Counted from the first letter of the stretch, positions 7,477 through 15,412 are shown. The stretch is 29,122 bases of DNA from an uncultured Bacteroidales bacterium (GCA_900547755.1 URIC01000031.1:1-29122), one strand, 5' to 3'. Notes: generated from the letters alone by a model not told the origin. Translations and numbers: made by a program.

Positions 7477-9561
7477 TTATTTTGTCTGCAAGACGCTGGA
7501 CTCTACGGATTCCGGTCCGCTTATGTCAATGCCTTTATCGACTTTCTTTCCGTATCCGAATGTATAGGTCACGTTAATACTGAAAAACCTTCCTGTTTCA
7601 AAGCTGTCGTATTCCGTAAGGTAATTCGGGGAATCGTAACGGGACCATTCTTTCCTTTTGTTGTGGAATATGTCCTGTACCTTGCAACTCAGATACAGAT
7701 TGCCGGTACCGTAAACTATGGATGCGGACCACCTGTCCGGCCACCTGAATCTCTCGATTCCAGAGCTTCTCAGGCCTTTGCCGGCTCCTTGATACTCTAC
7801 CTCAAATCTGAAATCCCCAACTGTATAGTCCGCGCTCCCGCTCAATCGGAAGTGTCCCAATCCGGTACGGCGTTCTCCCCGGGCATATTCGTAACGCCAT
7901 CCGGGAGAAAGGCTCACCGAAAGTCTATCCTCGAAGAATGAACCGTTAACTTCCAAAACAGCCCTTAACCTGTCGAATGTTCCCGTATTTACCAATTCCT
8001 TTATAAGACCTCCCGCCTCCGGTGACGCAGGCGTATATTCTGATATTATGGGATTATACGTCCTGGCGTATCCTATTCCTAACATCATTCTCAGCCATCC
8101 TTTAGGAATATATGTGGAATGAAAATAAATGTCAGATGAACTGTAATTCTTGAGATACGGATTACCCTTATGCCATAACAGCTCGGATACCCTTACCAAT
8201 ACCGGATTCGATTCGCTTGCGGATGCAGAATACACACCGAACCTCAATGACCCGGAAAATCTGAGTTTTCGATTCACTCTCCATAGAGCCGATATATCCC
8301 CTATCGGATTGACGGTATGATGCCTGACATTGCCGATTTGCCACAATGACACCGAGACTCCAGGGTAGGCGGACAGACGTACGGAACGCGACAGATTCCA
8401 GGAGACTGCAAGCGAAGAGGATATGTTTTGGCGCGCTTGTGTCTGCTTCGTATTCGCAGACCCTTCGTAAAGGGTCGAATACCAGTCCAGACTGCATCTA
8501 TTTCTTAGCTTGAAGCTCCAGGATTCCGATGGAGTAAAAGACGGTGTAATCGAGAACCTCAAGGAATTTACTTCTTCCCGACTGCTGTTGTATATCGCCT
8601 CTGTCTCTCCCGTCTGACTCGTGGATGAGTTCTTATTCTTTGCGTAGGCGTAATACCACGATCCTATCAAATTCCATTTGTCTGATAACTTGAAATTGTA
8701 ATCGCCCGAAATCTGCGGAGATATATTGTCAGACTCCGAATAAAAGAATGACGCGGAGGAGCCAAACAGGTTCTCGGACCAGAAGTCCCGGCTATGTGAG
8801 CCGCTTCCGGGATTACGGTCCTTTCCGAAGGACAAGGTATGGGTAATCCGAGCATTGTCCGACAGATATCTCGCGTTGAACGCGCAGCTGATTCTATCGT
8901 TCCTGTTGTAGGCATGGCTTTCCGCTGTATTCTCTATCAGGTCATATTGCTTTCCGTCATATAAAATGTCCTTGTATTGTGTCAGTCCCTTCGTGCCGGA
9001 ACGGTGCTCTCTTTCGTATTTGTCGTAAAACATGAAGCCGTATGTCATCTTTTTGTACACCAATTTTGAAGCGACCGAATAATCCCCGTAATTAGGAATC
9101 TGCTGAAACAAATCAACTTTGGTTACCCCTCCCACCACATACTCGGGCATTATGAAATTGACGGCAGCTTTCACACCCTCGTAATCAGGGTCCGAGGGAT
9201 TCTCAAGATACTGCACACGCTTCACCTCCTTGGGCCAGAATGTCATCAGGTCCATACCATCGGCTCTTTTGCCGTTTATGAATATAGGTACGGCATCATC
9301 TTCCGCGTTCACAATCGCGCCATCCTTCTCCTTTATAAATGGCAAGTGCAAGGATTTTATGAGTGTCGCCGGACTGTTTGACAACTTCTTTTCGGACTTT
9401 GAGGGTATTATGTTTATTACACCACCCTCATCTATCCACACTCTGTCTCCAAGTACCACCACCTCTTCAAGCTGTTTGGCTACAGGTATGGAATCAGTGG
9501 TTTGTGCGTAAAGACCGCCGGATGCAAGACACATCATAAATATGGATATGGTTTTTCTCAT
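7477..9561 (-). CDS. TonB-dependent-receptor-like outer membrane barrel, copy B
   Basis: The 694-residue product begins with a signal peptide ending near GLYAQ. A plug-like segment follows (LEEVVVLG near 31, then IFINGKRADG and a VQYLENPSDPDY stretch near 140), with a C-terminal outer-membrane beta-barrel of the OMP_b-brl_3 type. The N-terminal carboxypeptidase-regulatory-like domain common in SusC proteins is absent. It is a close tandem paralog of the gene at 9623-11707: the same length, roughly three quarters or more identical residues by eye, with the differences concentrated in the middle and in likely surface loops. By position in the peptide cluster it could be an exit duct, a re-uptake receptor or part of self-protection; none of these can be decided from sequence. 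Confidence 0.8.
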   Translation of the reverse strand: MRKTISIFMMCLASGGLYAQTTDSIPVAKQLEEVVVLGDRVWIDEGGVINIIPSKSEKKLSNSPATLIKSLHLPFIKEKDGAIVNAEDDAVPIFINGKRADGMDLMTFWPKEVKRVQYLENPSDPDYEGVKAAVNFIMPEYVVGGVTKVDLFQQIPNYGDYSVASKLVYKKMTYGFMFYDKYEREHRSGTKGLTQYKDILYDGKQYDLIENTAESHAYNRNDRISCAFNARYLSDNARITHTLSFGKDRNPGSGSHSRDFWSENLFGSSASFFYSESDNISPQISGDYNFKLSDKWNLIGSWYYAYAKNKNSSTSQTGETEAIYNSSREEVNSLRFSITPSFTPSESWSFKLRNRCSLDWYSTLYEGSANTKQTQARQNISSSLAVSWNLSRSVRLSAYPGVSVSLWQIGNVRHHTVNPIGDISALWRVNRKLRFSGSLRFGVYSASASESNPVLVRVSELLWHKGNPYLKNYSSSDIYFHSTYIPKGWLRMMLGIGYARTYNPIISEYTPASPEAGGLIKELVNTGTFDRLRAVLEVNGSFFEDRLSVSLSPGWRYEYARGERRTGLGHFRLSGSADYTVGDFRFEVEYQGAGKGLRSSGIERFRWPDRWSASIVYGTGNLYLSCKVQDIFHNKRKEWSRYDSPNYLTEYDSFETGRFFSINVTYTFGYGKKVDKGIDISGPESVESSVLQTK

Positions 9562-11737
9562 GAGCTTGGTACTGGATTTAATGTCGTTAAAAAAAATCTA
9601 CTCTCGACTGGCAAGTACAAAATCAGCGATTTGTCTGCATGACGCTGGACTCTACGGATTCCGGTCCGCTTATGTCAATGCCTTTATCGACTTTCTTTCC
9701 GTACCCGAATGTATAGGTCACGTTAATACTGAAAAACCTGCCTGTTTCAAAGCTGTCGTATTCCGTAACGTAATTAGGTGAATCATAGCGGGTCCATTCT
9801 TTACTTTTGTTGTGGAATATGTTCTGTACCTGACACCTCAGATACAGGTTGCCGGTACCATAGACCATGGATGCGGACCACCTGTCCTGCCTCCGGTATC
9901 TCTCAATTCCGGAGCTTCTCAGACCTTTACCCCCTTTCTGATACTCTACCTCAAATCTGAAATTACCGACTCTATAGTCCGCGCTACCGTTAAAGAGGAA
10001 GTAACCCAATCCGGTCCTGCGTTCTCCTCTGGCATATTCGTAATTCCATCCGGGAGCGGCACTCACTGAAAGTCTACCGTCAAGGAATGAGGCGTTCATA
10101 TCCAGGGCCGTCCTTAGCATATCGGAAATTCCCGTATTCACCTGTTCTTTTATCAGGCCTCCCGCCTCGGGTGACGCAGGGGTGTATTTTGAGATGATAT
10201 CATTATATGCTTTATTGTACCCTACCCCTAAAGTCATCATAAGCCAACTTTTAGGCATATATGTAGAGGTGAAATAAATGTCCCAATCGCTGTAATTCTT
10301 GAGATACGGATTACCCTTCTGCCATAACAGTTCCGATACCTTTACCATGACCGGATTCGATTCGCTTACGGATGCAGACTGCTTATAGAATTGCAATGAC
10401 CCGGAGAAACTAAGCTTTCGGCTCACACGCCATAGAACCGATATGTCACCGGTCGGATTGACGGCGTGACGCCTTACATTGCCGATTTGCCACAATGACA
10501 CCGAGACTCCCGGATAGGCGGACAGACTTAAGGCGCGTGACAGGTCCCAGTCAACGGAAAGGGAGGAGGTTATCTGCTGACGGGATTGTGTCTGTTTCGT
10601 ATTGGCGGACCCTCCGTAAAGCGTGGAATACCAGTCTAAATCGCATACATTTCTTAATTGGAACGTCCAGGATTTCGAGGGGGAAAAAGCCGGCGAAACC
10701 GAAAATCTCAATGAATTCACTTCTTCCCGGTTGCTGTTGTATATCTCCTCGGTCGTTCCCGTCTGACTGACAGACGAGTTCTCGTTCTTCGCGTATGCGT
10801 ATCGCCATGACCCAATCAGATTCCACTTGTCGGACAACCTGAAATTGTAGTCGCCCGAAACCTGCGGAGAGATATTGTCCGACTCCGAATAGAAGGAGGA
10901 CGTGGAGGAACCGAACAGGTTCTCGGACCAGAAGTCCCGGCTATGTGAGCCGCTTCCGGGATTACGGTCCTTTCCGAAGGACAAGGTATGGGTAATCCGG
11001 GCATTGTCCGACAGATATCTCGCATTGAACGCGCAGCTGATTTCGTCACTCCTGTTGTAGGCATGGCTTTCCGCTGTATTCTCTATGAGGTCATATTTCT
11101 TTCCGTCATAGAAGATGTCCTTGTATTGTGTCAGTCCCTTCATGCCGGAACGGTGGTCCCTTTCGTATCTGTCTGAAAACATGAAGCCGTATGTCATCTT
11201 CTTATATGCCAACTTCGACGCGATTCGATAGTTGCCGCGATTCGGAATCCTCTGGAACAAATCCACCTTGCTCACTCCACCCACCACGTACTCGGGCATA
11301 ATGAAATTGACCGCGTTCCTCACTCCTTCATAATTGGGGTCGGAGGGATTCTCGAAATACTGCACACGCTTCACCTCCTTGGGCCAGAATGTCATCACGT
11401 CTATTGCATCCGCTCTTTTGCCGTTTATGAATATGGATACCGCATCGCCGGCTGAGTTCACTATCGCGCCGTCCTTCTCCTTCACAAACGGCAGGTGCAT
11501 GGATTTTATGAGCGTAGCCGGACTGTTTGACAGCTTCTTTTCGGATGTAGTAGGTATTATGTTTATTACGCTACCCTCTATCCACGCCCTTTCTCCAAGC
11601 ACCACCACTTCTTCAAGCTGCTTGGCTGCAGGTAGGGAATCAGTGGTTTGTGCGTAAAGACCGCCGGATGCAAGACACATAATCAATATGGATATGTTTT
11701 TTCTCATGAGCTTGGTATTAGATTTAATGTCGTTTAT
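7492..11737. repeat. Tandem gene duplication of the outer membrane barrel
   Basis: The two 2,085-base genes align at a nearly constant offset of 2,149 bases. Exact identity blocks include 8765-8850 with 10914-10999 (86 bases) and 7492-7554 with 9641-9703 (63 bases). Other parts differ at many positions, including amino acid changes. Identity extends into the upstream region of each gene. Highly conserved ends and a conserved central block between divergent stretches suggest gene conversion after duplication. Confidence 0.85.
9623..11707 (-). CDS. TonB-dependent-receptor-like outer membrane barrel, copy A
   Basis: The 694-residue paralog of the following gene shares its signal peptide (ending GLYAQ), plug-like N-terminal part (LEEVVVLG, IFINGKRAD) and OMP_b-brl_3-like barrel. 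Both end in the same hydrophilic tail (GIDISGPESVESSV), an odd extension for a barrel whose last strand normally ends in an aromatic residue. It starts 34 bases after the radical SAM gene and is followed after 61 bases by its copy. The duplicated unit includes about 25 bases upstream of each ATG, so the translation signals were copied as well. TonB-like membership is well supported, and the link to the peptide is by context only. Confidence 0.8.
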   Translation of the reverse strand: MRKNISILIMCLASGGLYAQTTDSLPAAKQLEEVVVLGERAWIEGSVINIIPTTSEKKLSNSPATLIKSMHLPFVKEKDGAIVNSAGDAVSIFINGKRADAIDVMTFWPKEVKRVQYFENPSDPNYEGVRNAVNFIMPEYVVGGVSKVDLFQRIPNRGNYRIASKLAYKKMTYGFMFSDRYERDHRSGMKGLTQYKDIFYDGKKYDLIENTAESHAYNRSDEISCAFNARYLSDNARITHTLSFGKDRNPGSGSHSRDFWSENLFGSSTSSFYSESDNISPQVSGDYNFRLSDKWNLIGSWRYAYAKNENSSVSQTGTTEEIYNSNREEVNSLRFSVSPAFSPSKSWTFQLRNVCDLDWYSTLYGGSANTKQTQSRQQITSSLSVDWDLSRALSLSAYPGVSVSLWQIGNVRRHAVNPTGDISVLWRVSRKLSFSGSLQFYKQSASVSESNPVMVKVSELLWQKGNPYLKNYSDWDIYFTSTYMPKSWLMMTLGVGYNKAYNDIISKYTPASPEAGGLIKEQVNTGISDMLRTALDMNASFLDGRLSVSAAPGWNYEYARGERRTGLGYFLFNGSADYRVGNFRFEVEYQKGGKGLRSSGIERYRRQDRWSASMVYGTGNLYLRCQVQNIFHNKSKEWTRYDSPNYVTEYDSFETGRFFSINVTYTFGYGKKVDKGIDISGPESVESSVMQTNR

Positions 11738-11741
11738 AAGA

Positions 11742-13043
11742 TTATTTGGAAGAATTTACATCGAAAGAATACTCAAATATATCCATTATCATGTTGTCAA
11801 TATCTTCTTCGGAATAATTCAAAGTACATCCTTCGTAATCAAGCGATTCATAAGCCCGCTGTTTACAACCTCCTCCACAAAGCGGGGCTATCCGGCACTT
11901 CTGACAGATAGCCTTCGATAATTTTGCATGATTACGTTTATACAAGACATTGGAATCGTACTTAATCACTCCGGAACGGTCAAGATGCCCGATGGTATGT
12001 TCCGCAGTGAAATCTCTTGCAGTACAGCCAAAAACATCCCCGTTATAATTTATAAGGACATGATTAAGTTTGTCGCCATAACATGAATTTGCCACATTAT
12101 GAGGAATGTAGTTCGCAAGAACAGTGAAATTTCCCGCGATAAATTTCTTCCTGATGTCCTTTATTTTATTTTCAGTCACATCGTACCGGTCAATACGGTC
12201 CTGCCATACCCTTTGAAAATCAAATTTGATGAACTTCTTATGTTCCTCATCAATCGTACGGAAGGATTCGTATATAGAGTCAACGCTATCTATATTCTCG
12301 CTCGTATAATTTACACGGACTATAACGCTGATTCCGGATTGGGCCAGCCTAAATACATTTCCAACTATGGTATCGAAGCTGCCGGTATTATTCCTGTTGA
12401 ATCTGGTCTTGTCATGAAATTCCTTGCCGCCGTCAAGGGTAATCTGAAAGCCGCAAGAAAATCCGGACAGAAACTCTATGATTTCCTCATTCAGCAACGC
12501 TCCATTAGATGTGAAATGTATGTGCAATGCCTTATTCAAGTCCTTGCACAACGAATGTGCGTGCGATATGATTTTCCTTGCAATGTCATTGAAGAAAAAC
12601 AAAGGTTCTCCTCCGAAAAATCCAAGTTCAAAAGATTTAATGGCCGGTTTATGCAGAATCGAGTTTATATACAGTAGAATTGAGTCAATGGTCTCTTGAT
12701 TCATTTTAGAGCCGGGAATATGATTCTCATAACAATACCAGCATCTGAAATTGCAATCTAAAGTAGGATTGATATGGAGGATAAACTCATGCTCATTATT
12801 GTCGGCATTTTTAATACGTTCTTTCAACAACGATATTTCATCAATATGCTCGTCTATAATCATCCCGGCTTCTATAAGCTGATTATAGATAGCGTGGTAC
12901 TCTTCTCGAAATTTGCATGACAATAAATCGTCAAGAGTTAATTGCTTGTTCTTAACCACTACAAATTTCCCTGAAAGGGCATTAAATAGCAATGTATGTT
13001 TATCATTGATATTAACCGCTGAATTATAAATACTGTTTTTCAT
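11742..13043 (-). CDS. Radical SAM/SPASM peptide maturase
   Basis: The 433-residue product carries the radical SAM cluster motif Cys97-x3-Cys101-x2-Cys104 (CNFRCWYC). Its C-terminal SPASM domain has seven cysteines (321, 340, 380, 383, 389, 393, 406) in the classic layout, including CQKCRIAPLCGGGC, which predicts two auxiliary [4Fe-4S] clusters. The N-terminal 90 residues resemble the small binding region of other peptide maturases. Enzymes of this class form thioether, C-C or similar crosslinks, or epimerise residues, on a precursor peptide, here most likely the cysteine-rich product encoded 91 bases upstream. I chose the ATG at 13043. The open frame goes back to a TTG at 13088 and includes a GTG at 13067, so the start is not certain. 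The gene is much AT-richer than the flanking operons. Confidence 0.9.
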   Translation of the reverse strand: MKNSIYNSAVNINDKHTLLFNALSGKFVVVKNKQLTLDDLLSCKFREEYHAIYNQLIEAGMIIDEHIDEISLLKERIKNADNNEHEFILHINPTLDCNFRCWYCYENHIPGSKMNQETIDSILLYINSILHKPAIKSFELGFFGGEPLFFFNDIARKIISHAHSLCKDLNKALHIHFTSNGALLNEEIIEFLSGFSCGFQITLDGGKEFHDKTRFNRNNTGSFDTIVGNVFRLAQSGISVIVRVNYTSENIDSVDSIYESFRTIDEEHKKFIKFDFQRVWQDRIDRYDVTENKIKDIRKKFIAGNFTVLANYIPHNVANSCYGDKLNHVLINYNGDVFGCTARDFTAEHTIGHLDRSGVIKYDSNVLYKRNHAKLSKAICQKCRIAPLCGGGCKQRAYESLDYEGCTLNYSEEDIDNMIMDIFEYSFDVNSSK

Positions 13044-13134
13044 CGTTTTATGAACGGAGACATCCACGAATGGCGCAGATGCCTCCAATAGGTTTATAGA
13101 CTACTATTGAATAAAACACAGGAATTAAAAAACA

Positions 13135-13425
13135 TCAGGGTTTGTCTTTCATCGTCCAGTCAAGATAGTCCTTCATAGACATTGAAGTACTAACACAATT
13201 TAACCCATTTTGGCTTTTCCCGCAATAATTGCTAAAATTTTTGCAAGAACCTTCGTTTTTAGCTTCGTAACACTGCTTTCTATCATCATTAGTACAGTCT
13301 CCTTTATTATCTCCGCCAATAAGTTCCATGTTTGTAGCTAAAAGGGTTGACTCGCAGTTGCCGACGGACACATCCATAGGAAGACTCTCTATGAAGGCCG
13401 CGATTTTACTTGTTCTCTTGTCCAT
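13135..13425 (-). CDS. Cysteine-rich RiPP precursor with double-glycine leader
   Basis: The 96-residue peptide has a 38-residue leader ending in LIGG and a 58-residue core. The core holds five cysteines at core positions 6, 14, 23, 30 and 39 (spacing C-x7-C-x8-C-x6-C-x8-C). There is an internal echo (GDCTN and GSCKN, 17 residues apart) and a cysteine-free 19-residue tail. One more cysteine lies in the leader (residue 24). There is no hydrophobic signal peptide, as expected for export by a C39 transporter. It is the first gene of the cluster. The ATG at 13425 was chosen because the open frame upstream to 13530 covers the promoter. It resembles the GG-leader precursor type paired with radical SAM/SPASM enzymes in Bacteroidales. 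The structure and activity of the product are unknown. Confidence 0.85.
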   Translation of the reverse strand: MDKRTSKIAAFIESLPMDVSVGNCESTLLATNMELIGGDNKGDCTNDDRKQCYEAKNEGSCKNFSNYCGKSQNGLNCVSTSMSMKDYLDWTMKDKP

Positions 13426-13518
13426 GTTAAGTTTGTTTAATTTGTTAAAAAATACGTTTGTTCTAAGAAAAATTGGCAAGTTACAACAGCTTGATTTTGA
13501 ACCAAGGTTTCTCAAGTG

Positions 13519-13549
13519 CAAATGTAGCATAATAAATCAACATGGCAAT
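13519..13549 (-). promoter_or_regulatory. Bacteroidota-type promoter of the peptide cluster
   Basis: On the minus strand a -33 ATTG (complement of 13546-13549, three of four consensus bases) lies 19 bases before a perfect -7 TACATTTG (complement of 13519-13526). The predicted transcript would start near 13512 and have a leader of about 87 bases, which supports the precursor start at 13425 and a single five-gene transcript. Confidence 0.65.
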
Positions 13550-13679
13550 AAAAATTTCAAAATAATTTAAAAAAATAAAAAATAATCAAACGACAATGGG
13601 TTTAAACAAACACGCAAAAACAGAACCAACCGCTTACCTGCCGCGTTGAAAATACATAAACCTATTCAATTTAAATTCT
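13550..13679. other. AT-rich intergenic region between divergent genes
   Basis: This very A-rich stretch separates the minus-strand peptide cluster from the plus-strand SemiSWEET gene. I see no ORF with support, no inverted repeats typical of an invertible promoter and no clear TAnnTTTG box for the plus-strand gene. Confidence 0.5.
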
Positions 13680-13976
13680 ATGACACACACATTGCTTGTA
13701 AACATAGTCGGCTACCTTGCCGCTATCTGCATGGTCTGCGGCTATATGCCTCAGGCCATCTACACCATACGCACCCGTGACACGGACGGCATAGCTCTTC
13801 CCACTTTCCTGCTGCTCGGATTCGGCAGCGTCTTCTTTGTGGTCCAGGGCTTCCTCATCGACAACTGGCCTCTGATTATCACCAACCTCATCACCACCGT
13901 CTCCAGCGTGATAGTATTCGGCATAAAAGTGACCAACGACTCCCGCAAGCGTCGCAAAAACAGCAGGCCGGCATAA
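13680..13976 (+). CDS. SemiSWEET-family sugar transporter (PQ-loop/MtN3 protein)
   Basis: The 98-residue product has one triple-helix bundle: three membrane helices (about 5-25, 41-60, 64-84) and a basic tail. The PQ motif sits in GYMPQAIYTIRTRDTDG (Pro24-Gln25), the signature of SemiSWEETs, which work as homodimers to let mono- or disaccharides across the inner membrane. The length is normal for the family. It is transcribed away from the peptide cluster, and its stop is 5 bases before the -33 element of the next operon, so it is probably a separate transcription unit. The substrate is not predictable. Confidence 0.9.
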   Translation: MTHTLLVNIVGYLAAICMVCGYMPQAIYTIRTRDTDGIALPTFLLLGFGSVFFVVQGFLIDNWPLIITNLITTVSSVIVFGIKVTNDSRKRRKNSRPA

Positions 13977-13980
13977 GCTC

Positions 13981-14012
13981 TTTGCATAATTCAACTGAAT
14001 TATGTAACTTTG
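13981..14012 (+). promoter_or_regulatory. Strong Bacteroidota-type promoter with palindromic spacer
   Basis: Perfect -33 TTTG (13981-13984) and -7 TAACTTTG (14005-14012) are separated by exactly 20 bases. That 20-base spacer (13985-14004) is itself a 9-2-9 inverted repeat, CATAATTCA-AC-TGAATTATG, with all nine positions pairing. A dimeric regulator bound there would cover the polymerase site, so it is a candidate operator for the operon that ends in sodB. Confidence 0.75.
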
Positions 14013-14017
14013 CGTGT

Positions 14018-14037
14018 CCCGGTCACTCATGACCGGG
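14018..14037 (+). other. Stem-loop at the predicted 5' end of the mRNA
   Basis: CCCGGTCA (14018-14025) and TGACCGGG (14030-14037) form a perfect 8-bp stem with a CTCA loop. The stem starts at about the predicted +1 position and ends 10 bases before the ATG at 14048. It could protect the 5' end of the transcript or affect translation initiation. As DNA it could also serve as a second protein-binding site. Confidence 0.55.
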
Positions 14038-14047
14038 CATAGTGGAT

Positions 14048-15412
14048 ATGCGATTCAGACACCTGATATATATAGCGGCGGTGACGGCTCTTCCCTCGCC
14101 CCTGTCCGCCACACCGGACACCGAGGCCGACATCCAGCTGGAACAGGGCCTCCGGGCCATGAACAAGTACGACTTCAAGACAGCGCGTACCTGCCTGGAG
14201 AAATACAAAGCCCTGATGAAGAAGGCGGAGAAAACGCCCGATTACCGTGCCGACGAGGCCCTCGCCGGCATACCCATGGCCGAAGACATGCTGGCCGGGC
14301 GTGTTGAAAAAATCGTGATTATAGATAGCCTGACGGTTCCTAAGAAGGACTTTTTCAAGGCTTACCGTCTGTCGCGCCCCAGCGGCACGCTCCGGGATGC
14401 CCCCGACATGGCCGGCATGGGCGACGAGTGGACCGAGATGGACGCCACAGGCCCCGTATGGGAGTCGGAAGGGGGCACTCTACGCTATGTGCCGGTGGAC
14501 TCCGAGACGATAGACGAGGAGGACGGCACATTCTCCGAAACGACACGTATCTACGAAGGCTTCCGCCTGGACGACGGCTCATGGAGCGAGCCGACGCCTC
14601 TCTTTGACGAAGATGTGGACGCGGCTTATCCGTTCATGCTGAGCGACGGATGCACCTTCTACTTCGCCTCCCGCTCGGAGCAAGGCCTGGGGGGCTACGA
14701 CATTTTCCGTTCTTACCGGGACAGCGAGACCGGAGAGTTCCAGAACCCCGTGAACATGGGTCTGCCATACAACTCCCCGGCCGATGACTATATGCTCGCC
14801 ATAGACGAGTACACCGGAGCCGGATGGTGGGCCACAGACAGAGCCGGCACTACCGACGAGGAGGGGAACGAGCTGCTGACCATATATGTGTTCGTGCCCT
14901 CCGAGATGCGCCAGAACTACGAGGCCGAGACTCCCGGAATAAAGTCTCTCGCAGCCCTATGGACCCTGCACTTCCCGCAGGAGGAGTCCTTGCAGGCCGC
15001 TGATGACGAGGACGACAACCACACCACGGAGGCATCCGTCATTCCGGGATGGAAACTCACATGGCAGGATGGCGCCGATTACTCAGAGCTGCTCGCGGCC
15101 ATACAGAAAGCGGGCACCGAGGAGAGCGACGAGGAGCCTGACTTCCGGTTCACGGGCGACGCAGGAAGGGTCTACACCTCTTTCGACGAGCTCCCCCGGG
15201 AGGCACGGGCCCCGATGCAGCGCTATCTGGAAGCCAAGGAGAACTTAGACTTCACCGAGAAGGCTCTCAGCCGCCTCCGCCGGGAGTACAAGGAGCGTCC
15301 CTCCGACGCCATCCGCGACGAGATAGAGGTCGCCAGGCAGCGCCGCAGCAACCAGCGCCAAGAGGCGCGCAAGTGCCGCAACTCCCTTTTCCAGGCCCTC
15401 AGAGGTTACTGA
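14048..15412 (+). CDS. Secreted PD40-repeat (WD40-like) protein of unknown function
   Basis: The 454-residue product starts with a signal peptide (about residues 1-21, cut near LSA). An alpha-helical, TPR-like segment follows (25-60), and one clear PD40 motif at 193-222 (YPFMLSDGCTFYFASRSEQGLGGYDIF is split across it; key residues Tyr194, Asp200, Gly201 and Asp218). An acidic middle region follows, with a charged coiled-coil-like C-terminus (about 392-450). PD40 blades are common in Bacteroidota periplasmic proteins fused to OmpA domains, but no OmpA domain is present here. The ATG at 14048 is preferred over the GTG at 14042 because it gives a cleaner signal peptide. It is the first gene of the operon driven from 13981-14012; function unknown. 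Confidence 0.7.
   Translation: MRFRHLIYIAAVTALPSPLSATPDTEADIQLEQGLRAMNKYDFKTARTCLEKYKALMKKAEKTPDYRADEALAGIPMAEDMLAGRVEKIVIIDSLTVPKKDFFKAYRLSRPSGTLRDAPDMAGMGDEWTEMDATGPVWESEGGTLRYVPVDSETIDEEDGTFSETTRIYEGFRLDDGSWSEPTPLFDEDVDAAYPFMLSDGCTFYFASRSEQGLGGYDIFRSYRDSETGEFQNPVNMGLPYNSPADDYMLAIDEYTGAGWWATDRAGTTDEEGNELLTIYVFVPSEMRQNYEAETPGIKSLAALWTLHFPQEESLQAADDEDDNHTTEASVIPGWKLTWQDGADYSELLAAIQKAGTEESDEEPDFRFTGDAGRVYTSFDELPREARAPMQRYLEAKENLDFTEKALSRLRREYKERPSDAIRDEIEVARQRRSNQRQEARKCRNSLFQALRGY

Noticed and set aside
13426..13530. N-terminal extension of the peptide precursor
   Set aside because: It runs into the -7 box at 13519-13526, and the added sequence is not leader-like. The ATG at 13425 gives a normal double-glycine leader.
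13426..13679. Invertible promoter in front of the peptide cluster
   Set aside because: Bacteroidales often switch surface genes this way, but no matching inverted repeats flank the promoter and no recombinase gene is nearby in the window.
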